A stretch of 64,000 nucleotides of DNA from Actinomadura coerulea (GCF_014208105.1 NZ_JACHMQ010000001.1:6262001-6326000); one strand, 5' to 3'; positions 8,872 to 18,828 are shown, counted from the stretch's first letter. Numbers and translations: made by a program. The notes: generated by a model from the sequence alone, not told the origin.

Positions 8872-11800
8872 TTGGGGACCACTCGTCGGCGAAGGTTTCG
8901 AGCTGTTCGATGACCTTCTGGATGGCGTCGGGCTGCTCCTCGGGTGGGTAGCCGTGGCGCGCCAGGAGGCGCTTGATGATGGAGCGGAGCTTGGCTTGGA
9001 CGTCGTCCCGGGCCGTCCAGTCGGTGGAAAGGTTGCGGCGGACGGCCTTGACGAGGTCGCGCGCGATGGCGGCGAGCTGGTCGTCGCCCATGAGGGTGCG
9101 GACGGTGTCCTTGGCGGCGACCGCGTCGTAGAAGGCGAGCTCGTCGTTGCTGAGGGCCGGGTTGAACTCCTGGCCCCGGTTGGCGTCGGCGGCGACCTCC
9201 TTAGCCATCGCGACGAGTTCGGCGATGATCTCGGCGGCTGTGAGGTTCTGGTTGGTGTACTTGCGCATCAGGTCCAGCAGGCGGTCGGAGAAGCTCTGCC
9301 GGCGCACGATGTTGTGTTTTGTAACTTTGCGCATCTCCTGCTGGACGAGCCGGCGCAGGGCCTCGATCGCGATGGCGGGATGCTTGGCGGCCTGCATCTT
9401 CTTGATGTAGGACTCGTCCAGGTGGGACAGGTCCGGCTGGTCCAGGCCGGCTTCCTTGAACAGGTCGATGACGTCTCCGGCCTCGATCGCGCTCGCGGTG
9501 AGCTGCTTCAGGTACAGCTCGACCTCAGCGGGGACGGGACGGCCTTCGGCCTGGCGGCGGGCGGCGTCGAGCTTGACGACTACCACGCGCACGTCCCGGA
9601 AGAACGCGATGTCGTCGCGGACGTCGTTCAGGTCGCCGCTGGTCGCGCAAAGGGCGTAGAGGCGCGCGAGGCGCGCGGCGCAGCGCAGGAACTTCTCCTT
9701 GAGCGTCTCCTTGTCGGGATCGGACGCGTCGGGCTGGTTGAGCGGGTGCTGCGGGTTCCAGATGTAGTCGGCGGTTCCCGTGACGGCATCGCGGTAGGCG
9801 GTGGGCGTCCCGGCTTGCAGGATCTGGCGCCAGGGGTGGTCTCTGAGCAGTTCACCGATGCCGTCGAGGAGGTCGCGGACCTTGGTGATCGCCTCGTCGA
9901 GATCACGGCCCATCGGCTTGGTGTGCTGGTCGTCGGTGGTGTACTCGGCCAGTGCGGCGATCAGGTTCTCGTGGAGCGGCGCGTAGCCGACCATGAGGCC
10001 GTCCTGCTTGTTGCGGAAGGTGCGGTTCACGCGCGCCAGGGTCTGCATGAGCTGTGCGCCGCGCATCGAGCGGTCCAGGTAGAGGGTGTGGAGCGGGGGC
10101 GCGTCGAAGCCGGTGATCAGCATGTCCTTGACGATGATCAGCTCAAGCTCGTCGCCGGCGTCCTTCATGCGCCGCTGGACGGTCTTCTGCTCGCGGGGGC
10201 GCAGCCGGTGTTTGCGGAGCTTGTCGGGGTCGCTGGTGGACGAGCTGTAGACGACCTTGATCTTGCCGGTGTTGACGTCATCGGAGTGCCAGTCCGGCTT
10301 TATGGCGATAATTTGCTCATACAGATCGGCGCAGATCTCTCGCGTGCTGCACACGATCATCGCCTTGCCGGGGGCGTCGATGAACGGGCGCATCGCCTCC
10401 GACCGCGTCTCCCAGTGCTCGACGATGTTGGATGCCAGCTTCTCCAGCCGGGCGGGTGCACCGTAGACGGCGTTGAGCGTGGCGGTGGCGTGCTCGACCC
10501 GTTTGCGCTCGGTGTCGTCCAGGCCCTCGGTCGCCTTGTCTGCCTCCTCGTCCAGCTTCTCGGGGTCCATGCCCTCAGGCAGTTCGAGCTGGATCAGGCG
10601 GTTCTCGTAGTAGACGGGCACCGTGGCGCCGTCCTTGACGGCCCGGGTCAGGTCGTAGATGTCGATGTAGCCGCCGAACACGTCCTGGGTGTTGCGGTCG
10701 ATCTCAGAGACCGGTGTGCCGGTGAAGGCGATCATCGTTGCGTAGGGAAGCGCGTCGCGCAGGTGCCGGGCGTAGCCGTCAAGGCTGTCGTAGTGGCTGC
10801 GGTGCGCCTCGTCGACGATCACGATGATGTTGCGGCGGTCCGAGAGAAGCGGGTGCGCCCGCCCGGCGTTCTTTTCCTCGGTCGTCTTGCTGAACTTCTG
10901 CAGGGTCGTGAAGTAGATGCCGCCGGTACGCCGGTTGGACAACTCGGTGCGCAGAGCGTGCCGGCTGTCGACACGGACGGGCTTCTCCGGCAGCAGTTCG
11001 CTGGCGTTGAAGCCCTCGAAGAGCTGGTCGTCCAGATCGTTACGGTCGGTGATCACCACGATGGTGGGGTTGCCGAGCGCCGGATGCTTGAGCACCTGGT
11101 TGGAGTACAGCTCCATCTCGAACGACTTGCCGGACCCCTGGGTGTGCCATACCACGCCGGCCTTGCCGTTGCTGCGCACAGCCTCGATCGTCTTGTCGAC
11201 CGCCTTGGATACCGCGAAGTACTGATGCGGCTTGGCGATCCGCTTCTGCACACCGTCGTCCGATTGGGCGAACGCGACGTAGCCGGTCAGGAGCTCCACA
11301 AACTGGCGCTGGTTGAACAGGCCGTGCAGCGTGAGGTTCAGCTCGCTGTTCTCCCACGCGGCAGCGGGCTGCTCCTTTGGCTTGCCCTGCTCGTCGACGT
11401 TCCAGGGAGCGAAGTGGTTGAAGGGAGTGAACGCAGTGCCGTACTTCGTGGTCACGCCGTCCGAGACCAGGCACACCACGTTGCAGCGGAACGCGTCCCA
11501 GATGTCCCTGACGTAGGCCATGAGCTGGGCGTGGGCGGCCTCGGGCGTGGCCCGCTCGTCGCTCATCTTCTTCAACTCGAAGACCGTAACCGGAAGCCCG
11601 TTCATGTAGAGGACGACGTCGAAACGGCGCCGCTCCTCGCCCTTGACGACCATCACCTGGTTGGCCGCGACGAAGTCATTGCGGTACGGGTCGTTCCGAT
11701 CGATCAAGTGGACGGTCGGATGCTGCTCCGCACCGTACTCGTCGACATAGCTGATGCCGCGGATACCGTGGGTCAGGTATCCGTGAATCCGGCGGTTCTC

Positions 11801-12046
11801 CGCCTTAGCGTCCTGCGACTGCGGCGACAGCACCAGGGAGACGATCTCGTCCACGGACGAAGCGGGCAGGCTCGGGTTGATCCGGACGATCGCGTCCCGC
11901 AGTCGGCTCGGGATGATCAGCTCGTCCCAGGATTCCCGCTCACCCGAGCCCACGGCGACCTGCTTGCCGTCCTTGTATTCCCAGCCGAGCTCACCAAGCG
12001 TGCCCAGCACGTCATGTTCGAAGTCGGCCTCGCTGTAGCCGCTCAT
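8861..12046 (-). CDS. hsdR: Type I restriction enzyme R subunit
   Basis: This 1061-residue protein cuts DNA and drives ATP-dependent translocation in the HsdR2M2S complex. The N-terminal nuclease has FDVVLYMNGLPVTVFELKK, with the E-x-K pair near residue 157. The SF2 motor has Walker A TQGSGKS near residue 303, the DEAH box VDEAHRSHYD near 410, AFTGTP, and a late helicase motif LARVNRTFRNKQ. The length is normal for the family. Its ATG overlaps the hsdS stop (ATGA), so expression is coupled. No disabling change is visible. Confidence 0.97.
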   Translation of the reverse strand: MSGYSEADFEHDVLGTLGELGWEYKDGKQVAVGSGERESWDELIIPSRLRDAIVRINPSLPASSVDEIVSLVLSPQSQDAKAENRRIHGYLTHGIRGISYVDEYGAEQHPTVHLIDRNDPYRNDFVAANQVMVVKGEERRRFDVVLYMNGLPVTVFELKKMSDERATPEAAHAQLMAYVRDIWDAFRCNVVCLVSDGVTTKYGTAFTPFNHFAPWNVDEQGKPKEQPAAAWENSELNLTLHGLFNQRQFVELLTGYVAFAQSDDGVQKRIAKPHQYFAVSKAVDKTIEAVRSNGKAGVVWHTQGSGKSFEMELYSNQVLKHPALGNPTIVVITDRNDLDDQLFEGFNASELLPEKPVRVDSRHALRTELSNRRTGGIYFTTLQKFSKTTEEKNAGRAHPLLSDRRNIIVIVDEAHRSHYDSLDGYARHLRDALPYATMIAFTGTPVSEIDRNTQDVFGGYIDIYDLTRAVKDGATVPVYYENRLIQLELPEGMDPEKLDEEADKATEGLDDTERKRVEHATATLNAVYGAPARLEKLASNIVEHWETRSEAMRPFIDAPGKAMIVCSTREICADLYEQIIAIKPDWHSDDVNTGKIKVVYSSSTSDPDKLRKHRLRPREQKTVQRRMKDAGDELELIIVKDMLITGFDAPPLHTLYLDRSMRGAQLMQTLARVNRTFRNKQDGLMVGYAPLHENLIAALAEYTTDDQHTKPMGRDLDEAITKVRDLLDGIGELLRDHPWRQILQAGTPTAYRDAVTGTADYIWNPQHPLNQPDASDPDKETLKEKFLRCAARLARLYALCATSGDLNDVRDDIAFFRDVRVVVVKLDAARRQAEGRPVPAEVELYLKQLTASAIEAGDVIDLFKEAGLDQPDLSHLDESYIKKMQAAKHPAIAIEALRRLVQQEMRKVTKHNIVRRQSFSDRLLDLMRKYTNQNLTAAEIIAELVAMAKEVAADANRGQEFNPALSNDELAFYDAVAAKDTVRTLMGDDQLAAIARDLVKAVRRNLSTDWTARDDVQAKLRSIIKRLLARHGYPPEEQPDAIQKVIEQLETFADEWSPNVG

Positions 12047-13218
12047 ACGGCATCCTCCGCGACTTTCTCCGCATCCCTGATCTTGATCTCCCCCGACACC
12101 AGCTTCGGCAGCAGCGTGTCACGCAGTCGCGAAAGGCTTCGATTTTCGGATATGGAGCTTTCTGCCTTCCGAGCCAGGGATGCTGTTAGCCATTCAAATT
12201 CTTGCGCCTTTTGCTCGCCAGGCCAGGGGATCTCAAATTTAGCTAGATCGGCCCATTTTGCCCTGGGCATCCGGGTCCCATCGCCCACGGCCGAGGCATG
12301 CGCTACTACCTCGTCGCTAGAGAGTGCCGCGAGCAGCCATCCCCGAAAATGTTTATTTTTCGGGCGAACGACCAATATGTCGGTAGAGGCTACGCCGTCT
12401 ACAGGGGCGAGTCCCACCTTGTGGAAATAGGGTCGTAGCTTCCCGAACAAGATATCACCTGCACTAAAGCGCGCCTTGGCGCTGGTGACTGCAGAGGAGG
12501 TATCCCATCGTGGCAGCCACATTTGACGCCTCGGCATGTGTTCAAGACCTATGTATTTTTCGGAGTCTCCCAGCTGTGCTACCGAGACGGTCTCTTTGAC
12601 GAGCGCACCTATTTCGTCTATCCTAAGCTGGCCTGTAATGTTCCTTTGAAACATTGCATAAATAGCTCGGACCGTGTCATCGGCTGTAGTGAGGATTCGA
12701 TTATTGACGGCGATTTTATCGTCTAGTGTCCCTAGAATGTCGGCGATCGTATCCTGTATTGCTCTTTCGGACGGCAGAGAAAGTTTGGCTGCCGTAAGTG
12801 TGCTGGCACTCGCATTTGGCTGGGCCGATTTGTCGCCGAGTACCCCCGCCACGTATTTAGTGAACTGAGGAGACTTGAGTAGATAACCGACGAAACGCGA
12901 GTTGATCTTCTCGTTCACCTTCAATCGCACTAGGTATGATGCGAAGACAGCGTCAGGCGGATCGGCGATCCACTTGCTTCGCCCGGTAGTTGCGCCCGTT
13001 CGAGCGATCACTATGTCGCCGTGACGAAGTTTGTATTTTTCGGCCTGCGACGAAGTTGCTGCGACATGCGGAACCTGAGACCAGTCGAAATTGCTTCCGA
13101 CGATATCGGTTATCCGGAGAAACTTGGGTCCGACCTCGGATTTGCTTGCGCTCGCAGTCAAGCCATAATCGACAGAATCACAAATGTCGCGAAGGCGGAC
13201 TACCTGCCACTCAGACAT
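12043..13218 (-). CDS. hsdS: Type I restriction specificity subunit S
   Basis: This 391-residue protein shows the two-domain layout of HsdS. A first target-recognition domain (WQVVRLRDICDSVDYGLT ... GDIVIARTGATTGRS) is followed by conserved helices (LPSERAIQDTIADILGTLDDKIAVNN). A second domain (AGDILFGKLRPYFHKVGLAPVDGVASTDI) is followed by another helical spacer (SLARKAESSISENRSLSRLRDTLLPKLVSGEI). It sets the methylated and cut DNA sequence, which cannot be read from this alone. It overlaps hsdM by 8 bases and hsdR by 4. The recognition domains are AT-richer than their neighbours, as usual for reassorting HsdS genes. Confidence 0.97.
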   Translation of the reverse strand: MSEWQVVRLRDICDSVDYGLTASASKSEVGPKFLRITDIVGSNFDWSQVPHVAATSSQAEKYKLRHGDIVIARTGATTGRSKWIADPPDAVFASYLVRLKVNEKINSRFVGYLLKSPQFTKYVAGVLGDKSAQPNASASTLTAAKLSLPSERAIQDTIADILGTLDDKIAVNNRILTTADDTVRAIYAMFQRNITGQLRIDEIGALVKETVSVAQLGDSEKYIGLEHMPRRQMWLPRWDTSSAVTSAKARFSAGDILFGKLRPYFHKVGLAPVDGVASTDILVVRPKNKHFRGWLLAALSSDEVVAHASAVGDGTRMPRAKWADLAKFEIPWPGEQKAQEFEWLTASLARKAESSISENRSLSRLRDTLLPKLVSGEIKIRDAEKVAEDAV

Positions 13219-14818
13219 CGAGGTTCTCCAGCTGCTTCCGGATGGTCTGTTCGAGGCGAGTGGACTCTTCGAAGTGGGTGAAGAGTTCCTTGGTGAGGCG
13301 GTCGAGCTTGTCGGCGATGGGCTCGTGGTCCTCTTCGGCCTCGGGGGCGCCGACGTAGCGGCCGGGGGTGAGGATGTGGTCGGCTGCGCGGATCTCGTCG
13401 GTGACGGCCGAGTAGCAGAAGCCGAGCTCGTCCTCGTACGTCAGGCCCGCCTCGCGGGCGCTGGGGGTGCCGCGCCAGGCGTGGTAGGCGTTGGCGATTT
13501 TCGCGACGTCGTCGTCGGTGAGGACGCGTTCGGTGCGGTCGAGCATCGTGCCCATGTTGCGGGCGTCGATGAACAGCGTCTGGCCTTGACGGTCGCTGTG
13601 GCCGGCATGGGCGGACTTGTCCTTGGTGAAGAACCACAGGCACGCGGGGATCTGCGTGGTGCGGAACAACTGCGAGGGCAGCGCGACCATGCAGGCCACG
13701 AGGTCGTTCTCCACGAGGGCGGTGCGTATGTCGCCTTCGCCGGACTGCTTGGAGGACATCGAGCCGTTGGCCATGACGACGCCAGCGCTGCCGCGGGTGC
13801 CGAGCTTGGAGATGATGTGCTGCATCCAGGCGAAGTTGGCGTTGCCCGCAGGCGGGGTGCCGAAGCGCCAGCGCGGGTCGTCGCTCCGCCGGTACCAGTC
13901 CGACATGTTGAACGGCGGGTTGGCCAGGATGTAGTCGGCCTTGAGGTCCGGGTGGCGGTCCTCGTAGAAGGTGTCGGCCCACTTGGTGGACAGGTCGCCG
14001 CCTATGCCGTGGATGGCCAGGTTCATCTTGGCCAGTCGCCAGGTGCGTTCGTTGGCTTCCTGGCCGTAGACGGCGATGTCGTCGCGGCGGCCACGGTGGC
14101 TGAGGACGAACTTTTCTGCCTGGACGAACATGCCGCCCGAGCCACAGCACGGGTCGTACACCCGTCCCTTGTAGGGCTCGAGAATTTCGACCAGGACCTT
14201 GACGACGCTGGCGGGCGTGTAGAACTCGCCGCCGCGTTTGCCCTCGGCGCGGGCGAACTTCTCCAGGAAGTATTCGTAGACCTCGCCGAGCACGTCACGG
14301 GCAGACTTGCCGTCGTGGCCGGTGAAGCGGGCGTCGCTGAGCAGGTCGACGAGCTCGCTGAGGCGGCGCTGGTCGACGTTGTTCTGGTTGTAGATGCGGG
14401 GCAGGACACCGGCCAGGGACCGGTTGGTCTTCATGACCGCGTCCATCGCTCCGTCGATCAGCTCGCCGATTGCGCCGGACTTGGCTTGCGCCGCCAGCTC
14501 GGGCCAGCGGGCCCCCTCGGGAACCCAGAAGACGCCCTCGCCCTCGTACTCATCCTTGTCGTCCAGGAACGACTCGTGTCGAGACTCCGGCACGCCGTCG
14601 GCGACGAGCTCGTCACGAATCTGGTCGCGGCGTTCGGCGAAGGCGTCGGAGACGTACTTCAAAAAGACCAAGCCGAGGACGAAGTCCTTGTACTGGGCGG
14701 CGTCCATCGAGCCGCGGAGCTTGTCCGCGGACCTCCACAGGATCGCCTTCAGCTCCGCCATCGTCGACACGCCGGGCAGTTCGGCCTGTCCGGCGGGGGC
14801 TTTCTTGCGGGGCGGCAT
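13211..14818 (-). CDS. hsdM: Type I N6-adenine DNA methyltransferase M subunit
   Basis: This is 535 residues. The N-terminal helical domain has LWRSADKLRGSMDAAQYKDFVLGLVFLKYVSD. The SAM site is YDPCCGSGGMFVQAEKF near residue 227, and the catalytic motif ILANPPFNMSDW is near residue 303. All key residues of an active adenine methyltransferase are present. The ATG at 14818 was chosen because GAGGAGA sits 5-10 bases upstream; an earlier in-frame start lacks this. It follows the methyltransferase-like regulator gene by 26 bases in one operon. Confidence 0.97.
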   Translation of the reverse strand: MPPRKKAPAGQAELPGVSTMAELKAILWRSADKLRGSMDAAQYKDFVLGLVFLKYVSDAFAERRDQIRDELVADGVPESRHESFLDDKDEYEGEGVFWVPEGARWPELAAQAKSGAIGELIDGAMDAVMKTNRSLAGVLPRIYNQNNVDQRRLSELVDLLSDARFTGHDGKSARDVLGEVYEYFLEKFARAEGKRGGEFYTPASVVKVLVEILEPYKGRVYDPCCGSGGMFVQAEKFVLSHRGRRDDIAVYGQEANERTWRLAKMNLAIHGIGGDLSTKWADTFYEDRHPDLKADYILANPPFNMSDWYRRSDDPRWRFGTPPAGNANFAWMQHIISKLGTRGSAGVVMANGSMSSKQSGEGDIRTALVENDLVACMVALPSQLFRTTQIPACLWFFTKDKSAHAGHSDRQGQTLFIDARNMGTMLDRTERVLTDDDVAKIANAYHAWRGTPSAREAGLTYEDELGFCYSAVTDEIRAADHILTPGRYVGAPEAEEDHEPIADKLDRLTKELFTHFEESTRLEQTIRKQLENLDV

Positions 14819-14844
14819 CTGTCTCCTCAATTCGGGTTGTCGCG

Positions 14845-16923
14845 TCAGGCGTTGGGGTCGGTGAGGGTCAGGGTTCCGTCGGCGAGGCCGGTGGCGGCGA
14901 TGCGGCGCAACTCGTCCAGGGCGGCGATCTCGCGGTGGGCGCGGTCCCGGCGGTCGTCCAGGTCCGCCAGCAGGCGGTCCAGCCGCTTCACCTCGGACGG
15001 GGACAGCAGCGGCAAGGCCAACTCCTGCAGGCGCTGCGCCGGCCGGATGGCTCCGTCGGCTCGTCCCGCGCGGTCCAGCAGGGCGGCCAGCACGCGCGGT
15101 GTGAAGTGCTTCTTGCCGTCCTCCTCGATGCGCAGGATGCGGGCGGGGAACTCCACCACCGAGTGACCGTCGTGGTCGACGGCGGCGGACGGTCGCGGCA
15201 CGGTAGTGATGATGACGTCGCCGGGCTTGCTGTGCCGGGCACCAGGGCAGGTTCTCTCGAATTCGAAGCGGTCGACGCGGCGGCTGCCCGGTTCGCTCTC
15301 GCCGAGGACTTCCGGAGGGCCGAAGACGGGATGGGAATTCGTCGCGTTCACCGTGCTGGAGGCGGGGCGGATGAGCCCGGCTGGCAGGCGCGTGCCCTTT
15401 CGCAGCGACAGCGCCTTCGCTCGGCCTCTGCCGGAGAGCTCCGCGATGGTCGCGGTACGCGGCGGACGTGGCCTGGGGACGGCGGACAGATCACTGTTCA
15501 GGCGGGGCGCGTCCGGCCGGGCCTCCCACACCATGCGTTCCAGTTCGAGCGCGCGAGCAACGCGTTCTGGCACGTCCCAGCGCAGATCGTCCTGGGACGG
15601 CAGGTAGCGGGGGAGCATTGGACGCGGCGAGGCGATCAACGCGCTGACCGGGGTCGCGACGGTGTGGATGCGGCGACGGGCTTCGGGATCGAACTGCTCG
15701 TCACGCCAGGCCAGTACGTCGGTGACGAGGGCATCGACGAGGCCGGGAGTGAGGGCGCGGTCGGACACGTCCGCCAGAAGCACCTTGCCGCGCTCCCCCA
15801 CTGCGTAGTCGGCGGTGAGCACCCACAACGCGAGTTCGTATCCGGGGCGGTAGGGGACGAGTCCGCCGGGCAGCCGGATGACAGCCTTGATTGAACCGGA
15901 GGCCAGCAGCTGTCCGCGCAGGACGCCGGCATCACTGGTCGGGTCGAGCGCGGCGGTTGTGTCCGCCGGCGCCACGACGACCGCGGTCGCGCCGGGGGGT
16001 AGCGGCAGCAACAGGTCGTTCAGTGCGTTCAGTGACAGCACGGCGGAGCGTTCCTCGGCCGGACGGTAAGGCAGTTGGGTAACGACGATCGTGGCCTCGT
16101 CCAGGCAACCGTCCGGGTCGGTGCGCGCCTCGTACTCAACCTCGGGGACGTCGCGCACGGCTAGGCGCCGCCGCGTCAACCGGGCCGACACCGGGTCGGC
16201 GCAGCAGGCGGTGACGCGCAGGACCTGGTCGTCGCGGAGCGTGCCGGCGACCGCGACCAGCAGGTCGCCGACGCCGGCGGACGGGTCGACGAGCCGCACC
16301 TCGCCCTCACGGTCGGCGCGGGCGCGGGCATCGGCCAACCCCGCGACCAGGGACTCCAGCACCAGGTCCAGTCGGCCAGACGACAGGCCGGCTGCGCCGA
16401 GGCGATCGCGGACCTGCATGATCCGTTCGAATGCCCCCTGCGGGCTCCAGGCGGCCTCCACCAGTTCGTCCACGGCGGCCGGTAGCCAGGGCGCGCGCAG
16501 CCCGCGGATCTCTGAGGCCAGCAGTTCGTCGTCCGGGTCGGTATCGTCCGCCTGCTCCCGCAGGCGCGCCATCAGGCCCGACGTCTCATCGTCGAGCGGC
16601 TCGTCGCCGGACAGGTGCCGGAGGCAGATCAGCGCGGTCAGCGCTGGGATCAGCGTGCGAGGCGCCAACTGGGCGCCGAGCCGGGCGAGCGTGTGGACCC
16701 GCAGGTCCCCTTCGATCTCGCCCTGCTCGGCCCGCCCGGTCTTGACCAGCCAGTCGACGATGCGCGTGGCCTCGAAGAGTTGTTGCCCCCGCTCTTCGGT
16801 CGCCGGTTGCGGGAAGTCGGGGTAACGGCGGCGCCAGGTGCTGACAACCGGCCTCCGCACGTCCGCCAGTTCGGCGATCTCTGTCATGGACATCAAGAGC
16901 ATCTCTTCACGAGCAACAGCCAT
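14845..16923 (-). CDS. Helix-turn-helix protein with degenerate N6-methyltransferase fold
   Basis: This 692-residue protein begins with a helix-turn-helix (MTEIAELADVRRPVVSTWRRRYPDFPQPA, residues about 12-40). A Rossmann methyltransferase-like region follows, with LVDPSAGVGDLLVAVAG near residue 214. Where HsdM has NPPF, this protein has VTQLPYRPAEE, so catalysis is unlikely. The C-terminal 200 residues resemble an HsdS-like recognition and helical region (PGDVIITTVPRPSAAV, then LDRLLADLDDRRDRAHREIAALDELRRIA). The ATG at 16923 has GGGGAGG 8 bases upstream. It is the first gene of the restriction operon; a DNA-binding regulator or accessory specificity role is inferred. Confidence 0.8.
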   Translation of the reverse strand: MAVAREEMLLMSMTEIAELADVRRPVVSTWRRRYPDFPQPATEERGQQLFEATRIVDWLVKTGRAEQGEIEGDLRVHTLARLGAQLAPRTLIPALTALICLRHLSGDEPLDDETSGLMARLREQADDTDPDDELLASEIRGLRAPWLPAAVDELVEAAWSPQGAFERIMQVRDRLGAAGLSSGRLDLVLESLVAGLADARARADREGEVRLVDPSAGVGDLLVAVAGTLRDDQVLRVTACCADPVSARLTRRRLAVRDVPEVEYEARTDPDGCLDEATIVVTQLPYRPAEERSAVLSLNALNDLLLPLPPGATAVVVAPADTTAALDPTSDAGVLRGQLLASGSIKAVIRLPGGLVPYRPGYELALWVLTADYAVGERGKVLLADVSDRALTPGLVDALVTDVLAWRDEQFDPEARRRIHTVATPVSALIASPRPMLPRYLPSQDDLRWDVPERVARALELERMVWEARPDAPRLNSDLSAVPRPRPPRTATIAELSGRGRAKALSLRKGTRLPAGLIRPASSTVNATNSHPVFGPPEVLGESEPGSRRVDRFEFERTCPGARHSKPGDVIITTVPRPSAAVDHDGHSVVEFPARILRIEEDGKKHFTPRVLAALLDRAGRADGAIRPAQRLQELALPLLSPSEVKRLDRLLADLDDRRDRAHREIAALDELRRIAATGLADGTLTLTDPNA

Positions 16924-16992
16924 CGTCAGCACCTCCCCTCACTGCGCGACCGACACTAGAGCAACCGGCAGATCCGGGCTCTCATGATGGCC

Positions 16993-17008
16993 GATAACGG
17001 CCCTTATC
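16993..17008. promoter_or_regulatory. GATAA-N6-TTATC palindrome upstream of restriction operon
   Basis: The 16-base site GATAACGGCCCTTATC is an inverted repeat. It lies about 70 bases before the first operon gene and overlaps the last bases of rmuC. The same arm-and-spacing pattern recurs at 18829-18844, and a half-site occurs at 30565, which suggests a shared operator. Confidence 0.6.
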
Positions 17009-18677
17009 AAGCACTTTCCGGGGTTTCCTCGGGGTCTTCTCCCGTGGACTCCACGACACGGACGGGAGGCTCCGCCGACGCCGCCTCCATCAGTTCCGGA
17101 CGCTTCAGCGGACGAGTGGCGACCTCGACCGGAGCCAGCGGAGCGGGATCGGCCTCGACGACCTTCAACTCCTTGAACTTTCGCGTCGTGACCATGACGC
17201 GTCCCTCCAGCGAAGCGATCGCGTCGTTGTAGGCCTTGACCGATCCGTCCAGGGCACTGCCGAGGCGCTTGAAGTGGCCCGCCATGGTCGTGAGCCGCTT
17301 GTGCAGTTCGCGGCCCAGATCGTGGACCTGGCGAAGGTTCTCCTGGAGCGCCGCCTGCGTCCAGGCGATCGCGACCGTGCGGAGCATCGCGATCAGGACC
17401 GTGGGCGTGGCGATGACGACCCGCTTCTCTGCGGCGTACTCCACCAGGCGGGGCTCCTTGTCGAGCGCGGCCTGCAGCAGCGCCTCGCTCGGCAGGTACA
17501 TCACCACGAACTCCGGGCTGCCGGCGACGTTCCGGTAGTACTCCTTGCCCGCCAGCGTGTCGATGTGCTTTCGCACGTGTCGGGCATGGTCGGCCATGTG
17601 GCGGTCCCGCTCGGTGTCGTCGGTGGTCTCCAAGGCGTCCAGGAACGCGGCCAACGACACCTTCGCGTCCACGACCACCCGCTTAACACCGGACAGATGC
17701 ACCACCATGTCGGGACGCAGCGTTCCCTCGTCGCCATCGACGTGCTTTTGCAGTTCGAAGTCGCAGTGCTCCTCCATGTTCGCCAACTCAACGGCGCGCT
17801 TGAGGTGCAGTTCGCCCCAGTCGCCCCGGACCTGCGGCTTGCGCAGCGCGTCGGCCAGCGCCCGGGCCTGTCTGCTGCTCTCGACGTTCGCGTCGGCCAG
17901 CATCTTGAGCTGTTCGCTGAGCCGGCTCTCGTTGTCGCTCCGCTTGGAGTCGAAGGTGCTCAGCCGCTGGTCCATGTCCGCCAGCCGTTCGTTGATCGCA
18001 CGGCTGGCCGATCCCAGCCGGTCGTCCGCGGTGGCGATCAGCCGGTCCTGCGAGGACTCCAGCATCTTCGTCACGAATGCCTCGAACTGCTCGGTCTGCT
18101 GCCGGGTGGTGTCGTCGCGCAGCTTGTCCAGCTCCCTGCGCGCCGCCTCGACCTGCTCCTGCTGCCGGCGCAGTCCGTCGCACTCCTCGCGGGCGACGGC
18201 CAGGTCCTGCTTGATCCCGGCCAGGGTCTGCTCCTGCCGGTTGACGTCCCCCTGGAGCCTTGCCGCAGTCTGCTGGCTATGCTGCAGCCTCTCCTCGAGG
18301 GAACGGGTCTGCTGAACGCTCTCCTGCACCGACTCCTTCAGGAGTGCGTTCTCCTTCTCGGCCGCCTGCAGCTTCTCCCGCATCGTCTCCAGGTCGCGGT
18401 CGAGCCGCGCTGCCTGCTCAGCCCGCTCGTTGTACCGCATGGACAGTTCCGCCGAGGACGCGTCCGCCCGTTCGGCTCGGCTGCGGGCCTGGTCCCGTTC
18501 CGAGCGCAGCTCGTGGGACTGTGCCCGCGCCTGGTCGCGCTCGACCCGGACGACCTTCTGATCGGCCAACAGTCGGCTCCTCTCCGTGGCGAACCGGCCG
18601 TGTGCGAGCGCGTAGCCGATGACACCGAAGAGGACGCCTGACAACAGACACAGGACGACACACACGAGAACGTTCAT
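17007..18677 (-). CDS. rmuC: DNA recombination protein RmuC
   Basis: This is 556 residues. An N-terminal membrane segment (MNVLVCVVLCLLSGVLFGVI) is followed by a long coiled coil rich in Q, R and E up to about residue 260. The RmuC nuclease-like core comes next (RGDWGELHLKRAVELANM, HLSGVKRVVVDAKVSLAAFLDALE, VMYLPSEALLQAAL, VVIATPTVLIAMLRTVAIAWTQ). RmuC limits inversions and rearrangements and often sits beside restriction systems. The ATG at 18677 has CCGGAGG just upstream, so the longer frame to 18779 is unlikely. It lies upstream of the restriction operon on the same strand, but an intervening palindrome suggests a separate promoter. Confidence 0.95.
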   Translation of the reverse strand: MNVLVCVVLCLLSGVLFGVIGYALAHGRFATERSRLLADQKVVRVERDQARAQSHELRSERDQARSRAERADASSAELSMRYNERAEQAARLDRDLETMREKLQAAEKENALLKESVQESVQQTRSLEERLQHSQQTAARLQGDVNRQEQTLAGIKQDLAVAREECDGLRRQQEQVEAARRELDKLRDDTTRQQTEQFEAFVTKMLESSQDRLIATADDRLGSASRAINERLADMDQRLSTFDSKRSDNESRLSEQLKMLADANVESSRQARALADALRKPQVRGDWGELHLKRAVELANMEEHCDFELQKHVDGDEGTLRPDMVVHLSGVKRVVVDAKVSLAAFLDALETTDDTERDRHMADHARHVRKHIDTLAGKEYYRNVAGSPEFVVMYLPSEALLQAALDKEPRLVEYAAEKRVVIATPTVLIAMLRTVAIAWTQAALQENLRQVHDLGRELHKRLTTMAGHFKRLGSALDGSVKAYNDAIASLEGRVMVTTRKFKELKVVEADPAPLAPVEVATRPLKRPELMEAASAEPPVRVVESTGEDPEETPESA

Positions 18678-18828
18678 GGTGGACCTCCGGGGAAGACGGC
18701 CGGCGCGATTCTCGATGGCCGGACGGCGGTGGAAGCGGGCGTGCGGACTCAGGAGGTTCGCGGGACCTGGGAGCCGCAACGAGCCCAGACGTTACGCCGC
18801 CCGATCGCCTTAAAGGACACAGAAGTTT

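Noticed and set aside
8720..12430. Plus-strand frame of more than 1200 codons opposite hsdR
   Set aside because: hsdR on the minus strand has all family motifs. The antisense frame shows none and is composition-driven.
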